This document shows, piece by piece, positions 40,575 to 50,144 of a stretch of 64,000 nt of DNA. Source of the DNA: Citreimonas salinaria (GTDB taxonomy: Bacteria; Pseudomonadota; Alphaproteobacteria; Rhodobacterales; Rhodobacteraceae); assembly GCF_900107235.1 (NCBI RefSeq), contig NZ_FNPF01000015.1, positions 1-64,000 of the forward strand. Direction: 5' to 3'. The notes under the pieces are model-generated. The model had not been told where the DNA came from, did not search any database, and saw nothing but the letters and a program-made list of their open reading frames with translations. The number at the start of each line of letters is the position of its first letter. Positions within the stretch are counted from its first letter, which is position 1. The translations under genes were made by a program, and so were the position numbers.

Positions 40575-41987
40575 CTACTTCCCGATGGGAGGCGTCGTTC
40601 CGGCCGGAATGGGACAAACATAGGGATATTCGGCCAGATGGTCGGCATGCGCCTGCTTTGCCACAGCGATCAGACTGCCGTCCAGCAGTGCAGCACGGGC
40701 AGTTGCTGCCATCACCTTGCTGGCGTGCAGCATCCCCTTGTGCGCGGCCGGGGCCTTGCCCTGGGCCGTCTGCTGCCAGCTGTGCAGCGCTGTGCCCACC
40801 GCGCAGGTCGCCACTCGGGCCTGCACTGTGGGGACCGCCCAGCTGACATCCCCCACATCGGTAGAGCCCATACCGCCCATGAAGGGGCGGTCCAGCGGCG
40901 CGATGAAATCGCACAGCGGCTTGTCGTAATCGGGTTTCATCGCGAGACGCTCGAACGTGTCGGCGATATCCTCGCGCGACAGGCTCTCACGAATGCGAGT
41001 CGCAAAGGCGGCATCGTCTGCGTCGAAGGGGACGGGGCCCAGAGCCTCGAACTCGGCCTGCATGGCCTCGGACAGAGGGCGGTTCCTGGTAAGGTTCGAC
41101 ACGGCTGAAAAGACCTTCGACGTCACACTGGTCCCGGACATCAAGGCCGCGCCGTCGGCGATCGCGCGCACGCGCTCGACTAGCGAAGCAAGGCCTTGCA
41201 GGCTGGGGCTGCGGATCAGATGGCGCACGGTCGCCTTGGACTGCACCACGTTGGGCGCAATGCCGCCGGCGTCCAGATAGGCATAATGTATGCGCGATCC
41301 GTCCGGCATGTGTTCGCGCATGTAGTTGACGCCGATATTCATCAGCTCGATTGCATCCAGCGCCGATCGGCCCAGCTCCGGCGCGACTGCCGCATGAGCG
41401 GCCTTCCCGTGGAAGGTGAAGTCGATCCTCGTGTTGGCCAGCGATCGCATGTCATCGACCGCATTGAAGCTGGCCGGGTGCCAGGTGATCGCGATATCAA
41501 CGTCGTCGAACTGGCCGTCGCGCACCATGTAGGTCTTTGCGGCGCCGCCTTCCTCGGCCGGGCAGCCGTAATAGCGGACGCGGCCCGATATGCCCTCGGC
41601 CTCCAGCCAGTCTTTGACGGCGGTCGCCGCCGACAGCGCGGCTGAGCCCAGCAGGTTGTGACCGCAGCCATGGCCGAACCCGTGCTCGGCTATCTGCTTT
41701 GGCTCGGCCAGACCGGCTTCTTGCGACAGGCTCGGCAGCGCGTCGTATTCGCCCAGGATGGCGATGATCGGGCCGCCTTCGCCTGCCTCGCCCATGACGG
41801 CGGTAGGAATGTCGGCGACGCTCTCGGTCACGCGGAAGCCTTGTTCGCGCAGCATCTGCGTATGGGCCGCGCAGGATTGCACCTCGCCATACGCCAGTTC
41901 GGGAGTGTCGAAGACGCGATCGGCCAAGCCTGTGAAGGCCGGTCCCTTCGCATCGACGAAGGGCCAGATCGGGTTGTCGTTTCGCAT
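40575..41987 (-). CDS. AbgB-like M20 family amidohydrolase
   Basis: A 470-aa metallopeptidase-fold hydrolase of the M20D/AbgB branch. It has GHGCGHNLLG (metal His), CPAEEGGAAKTYMVRDG, TWHPASFNAV and a dimerisation domain starting at RIDFTFHGKAAHAA. AbgB hydrolyses p-aminobenzoyl-glutamate; relatives deacylate aminoacyl substrates. It is the last gene of the dipeptide-type ABC operon, 25 bases downstream of the ATPase gene, and presumably cleaves the imported compound in the cytoplasm. Confidence 0.85.
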   Translation of the reverse strand: MRNDNPIWPFVDAKGPAFTGLADRVFDTPELAYGEVQSCAAHTQMLREQGFRVTESVADIPTAVMGEAGEGGPIIAILGEYDALPSLSQEAGLAEPKQIAEHGFGHGCGHNLLGSAALSAATAVKDWLEAEGISGRVRYYGCPAEEGGAAKTYMVRDGQFDDVDIAITWHPASFNAVDDMRSLANTRIDFTFHGKAAHAAVAPELGRSALDAIELMNIGVNYMREHMPDGSRIHYAYLDAGGIAPNVVQSKATVRHLIRSPSLQGLASLVERVRAIADGAALMSGTSVTSKVFSAVSNLTRNRPLSEAMQAEFEALGPVPFDADDAAFATRIRESLSREDIADTFERLAMKPDYDKPLCDFIAPLDRPFMGGMGSTDVGDVSWAVPTVQARVATCAVGTALHSWQQTAQGKAPAAHKGMLHASKVMAATARAALLDGSLIAVAKQAHADHLAEYPYVCPIPAGTTPPIGK

Positions 41988-42012
41988 CGGAAATCTCCTT
42001 GAAGATGAGGCG

Positions 42013-43017
42013 TCAGGTCGCCCTGTCGTTGAGGTGGCAGGCCGATAGACGGCCTGGGGCCACCTCTTTCAGGGCAGGCACCTCGACGCGGCAGCGGTCA
42101 AAGGCATGGGGGCAGCGGGGGTGGAAGTGACATCCGGTGGGTGGATTCATGGGCGAGGGGATCTCTCCCTCGATGGCATGGTAGATCTTTTTGCCGGTCT
42201 CGAAGGTCGGGATCTCGCTGACCAGCGCCTGGGTATAGGGGTGGTTGGGACGAGCGATCAGATCCTCGGACTCGCCCAATTCAACAATACGCCCCAGATA
42301 CATCACCGCGATCCGGTCAGATATGTGTTCGACCACTCCAAGGTCATGGCTGACGAACAGATAGGTGAGATCGAAATCCTGCCGCAGCTTGACGAACAGG
42401 TTGAGCACCTGCGCCTGAATTGAGACGTCCAGCGCCGCGACCGACTCGTCGCAGACAAGGAAGTGGGGCCGCACCGCCAGCGCACGCGCGATGCCGATCC
42501 GCGCGCGTTGCCCGCCCGAGAACTGGTGCGGGTACCGTTTGCCCATGCTGGGGTCGAGGCCGACCTGATCGAGGAGATCCTCGACATAGGACGCCATCTG
42601 GTTGCGCTGCACGATGCCATGGAAGCGTGGGGCCTCGCCCACGATTTCGCGGACCTGCAACCGGGGGTTCAGCGAGGACATGGGGTCTTGGAAGATCATC
42701 TGGATCTTGAGCGCGGCATCCCGGGCGGCGGCGCCCTTCAGCGTCGAGACATCCTGCCCATTGTAGAGGATGCGCCCCTCTGACGGCGTGGTCAGCCCCG
42801 CAACCATGCGGCCCAGTGTGGATTTGCCGCAGCCGGATTCGCCGACAAGGCCCAGCACCTCGCCCCGGCGGATGTCCAGGTTGACAGTGTCGACGGCATG
42901 GACGGTCGCCGGAGCGATCTTGGCACCCAGCTTCCGCGCTGTCCGTTCGGCGAGATCCAAGTCCTTCGAAAAGCGCTTGGACACGCCGTCGATCTGGAGA
43001 ATCGTGTCAAAACTCAA
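42013..43017 (-). CDS. Peptide ABC transporter ATP-binding protein (DppF/OppF type)
   Basis: 334 aa with Walker A GESGCGKST, Q-loop, signature FSGGQRARIGIARAL, Walker B LVCDES and the C-terminal oligopeptide-transporter motif with CHFHPRCPHAFDRC (Fe-S-like cysteine cluster of the OppDF group). Walker B is followed by VAALD instead of the more usual VSALD. It overlaps the partner ATPase gene by four bases. Confidence 0.9.
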   Translation of the reverse strand: MSFDTILQIDGVSKRFSKDLDLAERTARKLGAKIAPATVHAVDTVNLDIRRGEVLGLVGESGCGKSTLGRMVAGLTTPSEGRILYNGQDVSTLKGAAARDAALKIQMIFQDPMSSLNPRLQVREIVGEAPRFHGIVQRNQMASYVEDLLDQVGLDPSMGKRYPHQFSGGQRARIGIARALAVRPHFLVCDESVAALDVSIQAQVLNLFVKLRQDFDLTYLFVSHDLGVVEHISDRIAVMYLGRIVELGESEDLIARPNHPYTQALVSEIPTFETGKKIYHAIEGEIPSPMNPPTGCHFHPRCPHAFDRCRVEVPALKEVAPGRLSACHLNDRAT

Positions 43018-44000
43018 GACGTCGCCTTCCCGTTGGCTTCGGAATGGGGATGATGGCAGCGTACGCTGCGGTCGGGGCCTGCGGGATCCAGCGTGGGCTC
43101 AACTTCGCAGACGCGATCTGCGCGCGGACAGCGGGGGGCGAACTTGCATCCTTGCGGCAGCTTCAGCAGCGAGGGCGTCATCCCCTTGATCTGCGTCAGC
43201 ATTGCTCCATGGCGCTTGCCTTGCGGCACGCTGTCGATCAGCCCGCGCGTATACGGGTGACGCGGGTTCGATATGACGTCGGAGGTCGGACCTTCCTCGA
43301 TGATGCGGCCAGCATACATGACGGCCAGCCGGTCGGCGAGGCCGGAAACGACGGCCAGGTCATGGGTGATCCAGATTAGCGCCGTGCCCGATTGGGCACA
43401 GATGTTCTGCACCTCGGAAAGGATCTGGGCCTGAATCGTGACATCCAATGCGGTCGTGGGCTCGTCTGCGATAATCAGGTCGGGCTTGTGCAGCAGCGCA
43501 ATGGCGATGGCCACGCGTTGGCGCATCCCGCCCGAGAACTGGTGTGGATAGCTTTGCAACCGCTCGTCGGGCGAGGAGATGCCAACCTGGACCAGCGCCT
43601 CGCGTGACCTGCGCAGCGCCTCGGCCTTGGAAACGTTGTCGTGCGCGCGCACGGTTTCGACCATCTGCGTGTCGACTCGCAGGACAGGGTTCAGCGTCAT
43701 CATCGGATCTTGAAAGATCATCGCGATGCGCTTGCCCCGCAGGTTGCGCATGATGGCCTCGCCACCCGCAAGCAGGTCATCGCCGTCAAACAGGATCTGT
43801 CCCCCGGCGACGCGGCCGGGCGGATCGATGAGCCCCAGGATGGAAAAGCCGGTGACGGACTTACCCGACCCGGACTCGCCGACCAGCCCCAGGATTTGCC
43901 CCCTATCCAGCGAGAAACTGACTCCGTCCACCGCCTTGGCCACACCGTCGCGGGTGAAGAAGTGCGTCTGTAGGTTCTTGACGTCCAGTAGTGCGGTCAT
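43014..44000 (-). CDS. Peptide ABC transporter ATP-binding protein (DppD/OppD type)
   Basis: 328 aa with Walker A GESGSGKS, signature [15 protein letters not shown], Walker [15 protein letters not shown], and the C-terminal cysteine region [14 protein letters not shown]. It forms the nucleotide-binding heterodimer with the product of 42013-43017. Four-base overlaps on both sides show one tightly coupled operon. Confidence 0.9.
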   Translation of the reverse strand: MTALLDVKNLQTHFFTRDGVAKAVDGVSFSLDRGQILGLVGESGSGKSVTGFSILGLIDPPGRVAGGQILFDGDDLLAGGEAIMRNLRGKRIAMIFQDPMMTLNPVLRVDTQMVETVRAHDNVSKAEALRRSREALVQVGISSPDERLQSYPHQFSGGMRQRVAIAIALLHKPDLIIADEPTTALDVTIQAQILSEVQNICAQSGTALIWITHDLAVVSGLADRLAVMYAGRIIEEGPTSDVISNPRHPYTRGLIDSVPQGKRHGAMLTQIKGMTPSLLKLPQGCKFAPRCPRADRVCEVEPTLDPAGPDRSVRCHHPHSEANGKATS

Positions 44001-44905
44001 TTCTGCAACCTCGGGTTCAGGACGTCGCGCAGGCGGTCGCCGACAAGGTTGATGGCGATGATGGTCACCACCAGCGCAATGCCGGGAAACACGCTGATCC
44101 AGTAGTTGCCCGACAGAAGGTAGTCATAGCCATTGGCGATCAGCAGCCCGAGCGAGGGCTCGGTGATGGGTACGCCGACGCCGAGGAAGGACAGCGTGGC
44201 TTCAAGCGCGATGGCCTGAGCGATCTGAACGGTCGCGACAACAATAAGGGGCGGGACGCAATTGGGCAGCAGGTGGCGGAACATGATGCGGCGGCTTGGC
44301 AGCCCGAGACAACGAGCCGCGTCGATGTAATCCTTGCTCCGCTCGACCATGGCCGAACTGCGGACCGTGCGGGCGTAGTATGCCCATTGTACGATCACCA
44401 GCGCCATGATGACCTTGTCCACCCCGCGCCCAAGCAGGGCCAAAAGGATCAACGCAATCAGGATGGCAGGAAAGGACAGCTGCAGATCGACGATCCGCAT
44501 GATGATGCTGTCCAGCCTGCCGCCGAAAAACGCCGCAAAGACGCCCACGATCGTGCCGATCGTGATGGCCAGCGCCAGCGAGACGGTGGCCACCAACAGG
44601 CTGATCCGCAGCCCGTACATGATCGCCGACAGCATGTCGCGGCCCTGCTGGTCCGTGCCCAGCCAGTAGGTCATCTCAGTATCGAAGCTGGTTTCGCCGG
44701 GCGGCAGGGAGCTGTCCATGATGTTCAGCTGCGCCAGATCATAAGGATTCTGGGGTGCGAGCCACGGCGCCGCAATGGCGATCAACGCCACCAGTCCGAA
44801 CAGGATGAGGCCCACGACGGCCACGGGATCCTCGATGAACTGCTTGGCGATGCGCTTGCTCGGGCTGTCGATACGCACCGGCGTGTTAGTTGCGATTTCG
44901 GTCAT
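43997..44905 (-). CDS. Peptide ABC transporter permease (DppC type)
   Basis: 302 aa with six TM segments, an N-terminal cytoplasmic/periplasmic extension (LAPQNPYDLAQLNI), the GTDQQGRDMLSAIMYG motif of DppC-type permeases and the EAA-like loop (AARCLGLPSRRIMFRHLLPN). Overlaps both neighbours by four bases. Confidence 0.9.
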   Translation of the reverse strand: MTEIATNTPVRIDSPSKRIAKQFIEDPVAVVGLILFGLVALIAIAAPWLAPQNPYDLAQLNIMDSSLPPGETSFDTEMTYWLGTDQQGRDMLSAIMYGLRISLLVATVSLALAITIGTIVGVFAAFFGGRLDSIIMRIVDLQLSFPAILIALILLALLGRGVDKVIMALVIVQWAYYARTVRSSAMVERSKDYIDAARCLGLPSRRIMFRHLLPNCVPPLIVVATVQIAQAIALEATLSFLGVGVPITEPSLGLLIANGYDYLLSGNYWISVFPGIALVVTIIAINLVGDRLRDVLNPRLQK

Positions 44906-45879
44906 CCATTCATCTCCGACAGGCGGATGCGTGGATCCAGAAGCGAATAGATCACATCGACCAGCAGGTTGATCGCGACGATGATCAGCACCGTCAGCAT
45001 CAGATAAGCGACGATCACGGGACGATCGAGCAGGTTGATGCTGTCGATCAGCAGCTTTCCCATGCCGGGCCAGGCGAAAACGGTCTCGGTCACGATCGCA
45101 AAGGCGACCATCGATCCGAGCTCAAGCCCGATGATGGTGACGACGGGGATCATGATGTTCTTGAGCACATGGACCAGCACCACACGGCGGCCCGACAGGC
45201 CCTTGGCGCGAGCGAACTTGACATAGTCCTGCAGGCACACCTCGCGCGTGTTGGCGCGGGCAAGGCGGATGATCAGCGACATCTTGAACAGCGCCAGATT
45301 GATGGCCGGCAGTATAAGATGCGACAGCCCGTCCAGCGTCAGAAAGCTGACCTGCAGCCCCAGGAATTCGGTAGTTTCCCCGCGTCCGCCCGCGGGCAGC
45401 CAGCCCAGAATAACCGCGAAAATCAGGATCAGCAGCATTCCCTGCCAGAAATTCGGAAGCGAAAAGCCCAGAAGCGAGCCTCCCATGATCGAGCGTCCCG
45501 CGATGCTGTAAGGCCGCAGCCCTGCCCAGACCCCAAGAGGAATGCCGATGCCGACTGATAGTAGCAGCGCGACCAGCGCCAGCTCCATCGTGGCGGGTAG
45601 CCTTTCAAGAATGATGTCAAGCGCGGGGCGACCGTAGACGAAAGAAGTCCCCAGATCGCCCTGCAGAGCGTTCATCACGAAGATACCGAATTGCTGGTAC
45701 AGGGGCTTGTCCAAGCCGAGGCGTTCGGTCGTGGCGATGATGTCGGCCTGTGTGGCTTCGGGGTTGATCAGCACATCGACCGGATTGCCGATGAAATAGA
45801 CGCCGATAAAGACCAGAATGGCCATTGCCACGAGGGCAAGCAGGCTCTGGCCCAGGCGGCGGACAAGATAGACGATCAT
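44902..45879 (-). CDS. Peptide ABC transporter permease (DppB type)
   Basis: 325 aa with six TM segments, N-terminal VRRLGQSLLALVAMAILVF and EAA loop (YVKFARAKGLSGRRVVLVHVLKN), typical of DppB. It follows the binding-protein gene by 67 bases. Confidence 0.9.
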   Translation of the reverse strand: MIVYLVRRLGQSLLALVAMAILVFIGVYFIGNPVDVLINPEATQADIIATTERLGLDKPLYQQFGIFVMNALQGDLGTSFVYGRPALDIILERLPATMELALVALLLSVGIGIPLGVWAGLRPYSIAGRSIMGGSLLGFSLPNFWQGMLLILIFAVILGWLPAGGRGETTEFLGLQVSFLTLDGLSHLILPAINLALFKMSLIIRLARANTREVCLQDYVKFARAKGLSGRRVVLVHVLKNIMIPVVTIIGLELGSMVAFAIVTETVFAWPGMGKLLIDSINLLDRPVIVAYLMLTVLIIVAINLLVDVIYSLLDPRIRLSEMNG

Positions 45880-45946
45880 GGCGGGGTCCTTCGGTCCGGC
45901 ACTCGGCGAGAGGCCGGCACCCCGCGAGGGGTGCCGGCAGGTCGGG

Positions 45947-47551
45947 TCACTCGGACGCGGGCTCGACTTTGGTGGCCATGGTGTACTGGTCCACGCGCGG
46001 CTCGTAGGACAGGTTCGGCTTCATCGCCCACACCGTCTGTTCGTAGTGCAGCGGGATGATGCCGTAATCGTTCAGCACCATGGTTTCGGCCTCCTGCAGC
46101 ATCCGATCGCGTTTGGTGTCGTCAATGGTCGACATCGCCTCGAGCAGCAGGGCGTCCATCTCGGGGTTGGAATAGCGGCCGGCGTTGGTCGGCCCCATGC
46201 CCGTATCCGGATCATATGTTGCGACCAGAGACTTCAGCGGCGAGGACATGTCACCCGAGGATGCGCCCCAGCCGGCCATGTAGATTGGGAACTCCAAGTC
46301 GTTGCGACGCGAGAAAAACTGGCTGGCCGTGCTGGCGTCGACGCGCGTGTCGATACCGATCTGCGCCAGCATCTGGGCGACGGCCTGTGCGACCTGTTCG
46401 TCGTTGATGTAGCGATCGTTCGGCGTGCCGAGCGTGATCGAGAAACCGTCGGGGTAGCCGGCTTCGGCCAGAAGCTCCTTGGCGCGTTCGGGGTCATAGG
46501 GATCGACCGGACGCTCCGAGGTACCGAACATCGGCGGCGGCAGCAACTCGCCTGCCGCCACGGCATATCCGCCCATGATGCGTTCCACGATAGCGTCGCG
46601 GTTGATCGACAACGAGATCGCCTCACGCACGCGGGGATCCAGCAGCGGGTTCTCGCCATCAGTGCCGCTGATACCGGGGGCATCCTCAAGCTGCTGCATG
46701 TGCAGATAGATCACCCGGTTCGACAGGGCATCCACGACCTTCAAACCGGCGTCTTCGATTCGCGGAAGATCCTGGATGGGCGGCGATTCGATCATGTCCA
46801 CGTCGCCGGCCAGCAGTGCCGCCACGCGTGGGCCGTCGCTGGTGATGGGGCGCATCACGACGCGCTCCCAGTCCGGCGTGCCACCCCAGTATTCGTCAAA
46901 GCGCGAAAGGACGACTTCGGAGCCGCGGGTATAGGTTTCCAGCTTGTAGGGACCAGTGCCCACGGCAACGTCGGGCGAGTTGAAAGCCGGCGCCTGGGGC
47001 ACTTCGCCCATCCCCTCGCAGGTGCCGTCGGGACCGTAGGTGATCTCTTCCTCGGCGCCCAGAGTGTCCGCGGACACGATTGCCAGACTCCACAGCTCGG
47101 TGGGCAGCAGGGGGTTGGTGGCCTTGGTGGTGATCGTCAGGGTGTGGTCGTCCTCGGCCGTCATGTCGGCGATGCCGGCGCTGTAGATGGTGAAGGGCGA
47201 GGGTGAGTTCTGCACCAGCGGGATCCGGCAGAACGAATAAATCACATCGCGCGCGGTAAACTCGGAGCCGTCGTGAAACGTGACGCCCTCACGCAGATTG
47301 AACCGCCAGGTGGTGTCGTCGATCGCCTCCCAGCTTTCGGCCAGACCGGGGGTGACCTTCTGCACGGCATCCTGGGTGGTCAGCGCCTCGAAGATGTTCT
47401 TGGCGACCTGGATGTTGGTGGACAGCTGATGGAATTGCGGGTCCATCGACGTCGCTTCGGACTTCAGCCCGATCGCCAGCTCCTGGGCTGTCGCGGGGCT
47501 GATGCCTGCGGCGGCAAGGCCGGCCACGATTGGCAGGGTTAGTGCTCTCAT
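45947..47551 (-). CDS. Peptide-type ABC transporter substrate-binding protein (family 5)
   Basis: A 534-aa periplasmic protein with signal peptide (about 1-22, ATA^QELAIG). The SBP_bac_5 layout includes LAESWEAIDDTTWRFNLREGVTFHDG, VGTGPYKLETYTRG and a C-terminal YEQTVWAMKPNL. Start 47551 is preferred to 47557 because AAAGGA is then seven bases away; the open frame further up is not coding. It is the first gene of the operon and sets substrate choice (peptide, aminoacyl or glutathione-like compound). Confidence 0.9.
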   Translation of the reverse strand: MRALTLPIVAGLAAAGISPATAQELAIGLKSEATSMDPQFHQLSTNIQVAKNIFEALTTQDAVQKVTPGLAESWEAIDDTTWRFNLREGVTFHDGSEFTARDVIYSFCRIPLVQNSPSPFTIYSAGIADMTAEDDHTLTITTKATNPLLPTELWSLAIVSADTLGAEEEITYGPDGTCEGMGEVPQAPAFNSPDVAVGTGPYKLETYTRGSEVVLSRFDEYWGGTPDWERVVMRPITSDGPRVAALLAGDVDMIESPPIQDLPRIEDAGLKVVDALSNRVIYLHMQQLEDAPGISGTDGENPLLDPRVREAISLSINRDAIVERIMGGYAVAAGELLPPPMFGTSERPVDPYDPERAKELLAEAGYPDGFSITLGTPNDRYINDEQVAQAVAQMLAQIGIDTRVDASTASQFFSRRNDLEFPIYMAGWGASSGDMSSPLKSLVATYDPDTGMGPTNAGRYSNPEMDALLLEAMSTIDDTKRDRMLQEAETMVLNDYGIIPLHYEQTVWAMKPNLSYEPRVDQYTMATKVEPASE

Positions 47552-47693
47552 CTTCATATCCTTTCCTGTTGTGGGTCGTTCCGATTTTCGATCCCGAGGT
47601 TTGTCCCCGGCGGCGCAAACGTGCTTGGCGTCCACGCTACGATGCGATAATTCGAAGTCAATCAAAAATACCAATGCGGTTTGGTCATAGCTT

Positions 47694-48653
47694 ATGTCGC
47701 GTTCTGAAACATCCGCCAAGGCCAGAGACCGCAGCGCGGGCATCACGCTGCGCGAACTTCAGGTTTTGCAGGCCCTTGTCGCGTCCGGCACCGCGATTAG
47801 CGCCGCGCGCGAGCTGGGTATCTCTCAGTCGGCAGTCAGCCGAAGGTTGGCCCAGCTGGAGGATCGCCTGGGCTTTCTGCTGTTTGTTCGGGCAGGTGGG
47901 CGGCTGGTGCCGAAAGTCGAGGCATTGTCGATTAACGAGCAACTGACGCCGGTCTTTGACACGCTGGCACGCATCGCCAACCATTCGGGTGAACCCGAAA
48001 AGACGCATGCCGGTACATTGTCAGTCGTGGCCCCGCCAACAATCGCTCATCGATTCCTGCCGGCTCGGATTTCCGCCTTTAAGAAACAGAACCCGGATCT
48101 GCAGATCGCGTTCGACGTTCTGGCCAGCGACAGCCTGCTGACCGGCATCGCCGAGGGGCGGTTCGACGTCGGGATGACCGACAGCAACGTGTCCCATGAA
48201 GGCATCAGCCCCGAGCTACTGCTGGAAACGCAGGCAATCTGCATCCTGCCCAAGCGTCATCATCTTGCGTCCTTGGACGTCATTCGTGCCAAGGACCTGC
48301 AAGACGAGGCGTTCATCGCCCTGTCGCGCCGCCATTCCAGCCGTGCCGCGATCGACCGGCTGTTCGACCGAGCAGGCCTGCGCCTGAACCGTGTGCTCGA
48401 GGCCTCGACCAATGTGTCGGTGATGGAGTTCGTGCGCGAGGGTCTCGGCGTGTCGCTTTTGAATCCGTTTCCGCTGGTCCATCAGATGGGCGAGAGCATC
48501 GTCATGCGACCCTTCCTGCCCGCGATCGGCTACAGCACGAACTTCCTGCTTCCCTCCAGCCGCGCGCCCTCGTCGGCGGCGCTGGCCTTCATGCAGGCGG
48601 TGCGCGCGAGCCTCGACAGCACCGTCTATCCGACGCCCCCAATTCCGACCTGA
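47694..48653 (+). CDS. LysR-family regulator
   Basis: 319 aa. The winged helix (LRELQVLQALVASGTAISAARELGISQSAVSRRLAQLEDRLGFLLFVRAGGRL) and effector-binding domain are complete. It is divergent from the peptide ABC operon and followed 15 bases later by the ArgE-like gene, so it likely controls both in response to the imported acylated amino acid or dipeptide. Confidence 0.9.
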   Translation: MSRSETSAKARDRSAGITLRELQVLQALVASGTAISAARELGISQSAVSRRLAQLEDRLGFLLFVRAGGRLVPKVEALSINEQLTPVFDTLARIANHSGEPEKTHAGTLSVVAPPTIAHRFLPARISAFKKQNPDLQIAFDVLASDSLLTGIAEGRFDVGMTDSNVSHEGISPELLLETQAICILPKRHHLASLDVIRAKDLQDEAFIALSRRHSSRAAIDRLFDRAGLRLNRVLEASTNVSVMEFVREGLGVSLLNPFPLVHQMGESIVMRPFLPAIGYSTNFLLPSSRAPSSAALAFMQAVRASLDSTVYPTPPIPT

Positions 48654-48668
48654 CAAAGGAAAAACTCG

Positions 48669-49832
48669 ATGCCCACGCCGTCCAGCCGCGAGATCCTGGC
48701 CCAGTTGGTCGCCTTCGACACGACCAGCCGCGGGTCGAACCTGGCTCTGATCGACCATGTCCGGGACTACCTGTCCTCCTACGGCGTCGAAAGCCGCCTG
48801 GTGATGGATACCACGCGCCAGAAGGCGAACCTGTGGGCCACGATCGGGCCCGCCGACCGGCCGGGCGTGATCCTGTCGGGTCATACCGATACCGTGCCGG
48901 TAGACGGTCAGGAGTGGGCCAGCGACCCGTTTGCGCTGGACGCGCGGGAGGGGCGGCTCTTCGGGCGCGGATCGTGCGACATGAAGGGCTTTCTCGCCTG
49001 CGCGTTGGCGGCCGTGCCGGGCCTGGTGGCGCGCGACCTGGCGCGCCCGGTGCATCTGGCGTTCTCCTATGACGAAGAGGTCGGCTGTGTCGGTGTCGTC
49101 GGCCTGCTGGAAATGCTGCAGGCCGACGACATCCGCCCCGCCATGTGCATCGTCGGTGAGCCAACCCTGATGCAGGTGGTGATCGGCCACAAAGCGAAGC
49201 GTTCGATGCGAGTTACGGTGCGAGGCAGGGGGTGCCATTCCTCGCTGGCGCCGCAGGGCGTGAATGCGGTCAACTATGCAGCGCGGCTCGTCGTGCGGAT
49301 GCAGGACATCGCCGCGCGGCTGGCGTCGATGGGCGGCAACGACCCAGATTACGACATCACCCACAGCACGGCACATACCGGCATCATTCGCGGCGGCACC
49401 GCCCTAAACATCGTGCCCGACATTTGCACCTTCGACTGCGAGTTCCGGGTGCTGCCCTCCGAGGATGCCGATGCCCTGGTGCAGGAGCTGCGCGATTATG
49501 CCGCCGAGCTCGAGCTCCTGATGCAACAGGTCGCCCCCGAAGCGGGGATCGACATCGACCTCTACGCGCAGTTTCCGGGGCTCGAAACCGTGCCGGATGC
49601 GGATGTCGTGACGCTGACCAAGCGACTGACGGGCACCAACGGCCACTCCAAGGTGGCCTTCGGGACCGAGGGCGGCCGCTTTAACGAAATGCTTGGCGTG
49701 CCCACTGTGATTTGCGGGCCCGGCTCGATTTCGCAGGCGCACAAACCTGATGAGTATATCGAGCAGTCTCAGCTTGATGCTTGCGATGCGTTCTTGGTGC
49801 GTCTTGCGGACTGGGCTACGCAACGACGATAG
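48669..49832 (+). CDS. ArgE-like M20A deacylase
   Basis: 387 aa with M20 metal motifs: ILSGHTDTVPVDGQEWASDPF, RLFGRGSCDMKGFLAC and FSYDEEVGCVG (catalytic Glu pair), then the dimerisation lid (HTGIIRGGTALNIVPD). Closest in form to acetylornithine deacetylase/ArgE, but ArgE-like enzymes act on many N-acyl amino acids. Given the adjacent transporter and AbgB-like hydrolase, a catabolic role on an imported N-acylated amino acid is more likely than arginine synthesis. Confidence 0.85.
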   Translation: MPTPSSREILAQLVAFDTTSRGSNLALIDHVRDYLSSYGVESRLVMDTTRQKANLWATIGPADRPGVILSGHTDTVPVDGQEWASDPFALDAREGRLFGRGSCDMKGFLACALAAVPGLVARDLARPVHLAFSYDEEVGCVGVVGLLEMLQADDIRPAMCIVGEPTLMQVVIGHKAKRSMRVTVRGRGCHSSLAPQGVNAVNYAARLVVRMQDIAARLASMGGNDPDYDITHSTAHTGIIRGGTALNIVPDICTFDCEFRVLPSEDADALVQELRDYAAELELLMQQVAPEAGIDIDLYAQFPGLETVPDADVVTLTKRLTGTNGHSKVAFGTEGGRFNEMLGVPTVICGPGSISQAHKPDEYIEQSQLDACDAFLVRLADWATQRR

Positions 49833-49889
49833 GCTTGGGCAACAAGGTATGTGATCCCAGGATATTCTTCCAACTCAATTCCGGGAGGT

Positions 49890-50144
49890 TTCGTGCGCCT
49901 GAAGGCACCGTTCCATGTGCAGCTTGTCGATGCGGTGCATCAGTTTCAAATCGGCTTCCGAGACCGGGCGCGGCCGGTAATAGACGCTGCCCCGGCTAAT
50001 CCCCAGAACGATGGCTTGGCGGCTGACGCTCAGCTTCGCGGTGGGATCAATCATTCTTTTGCGCTCGGCAACAGACCCGCCTTGCCGAGCGCGACGGACA
50101 AAATACCGTTCTCCAGCGTCAGCTCTCCGATCTTCGCATTCAGG
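49890..50144 (-). pseudogene. IS3-family transposase remnant (end of OrfA and start of OrfB)
   Basis: Minus-strand reading gives the OrfA end (AKIGELTLENGILSVALGKA, stop) and then the OrfB start (IDPTAKLSVSRQAIVLGISR, continuing GSVYYRPRPVSEADLKLMHRID). The upstream part of OrfA is cut off by the IS5-type element at 50145, and OrfB stops matching after about 50 residues. Confidence 0.75.
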
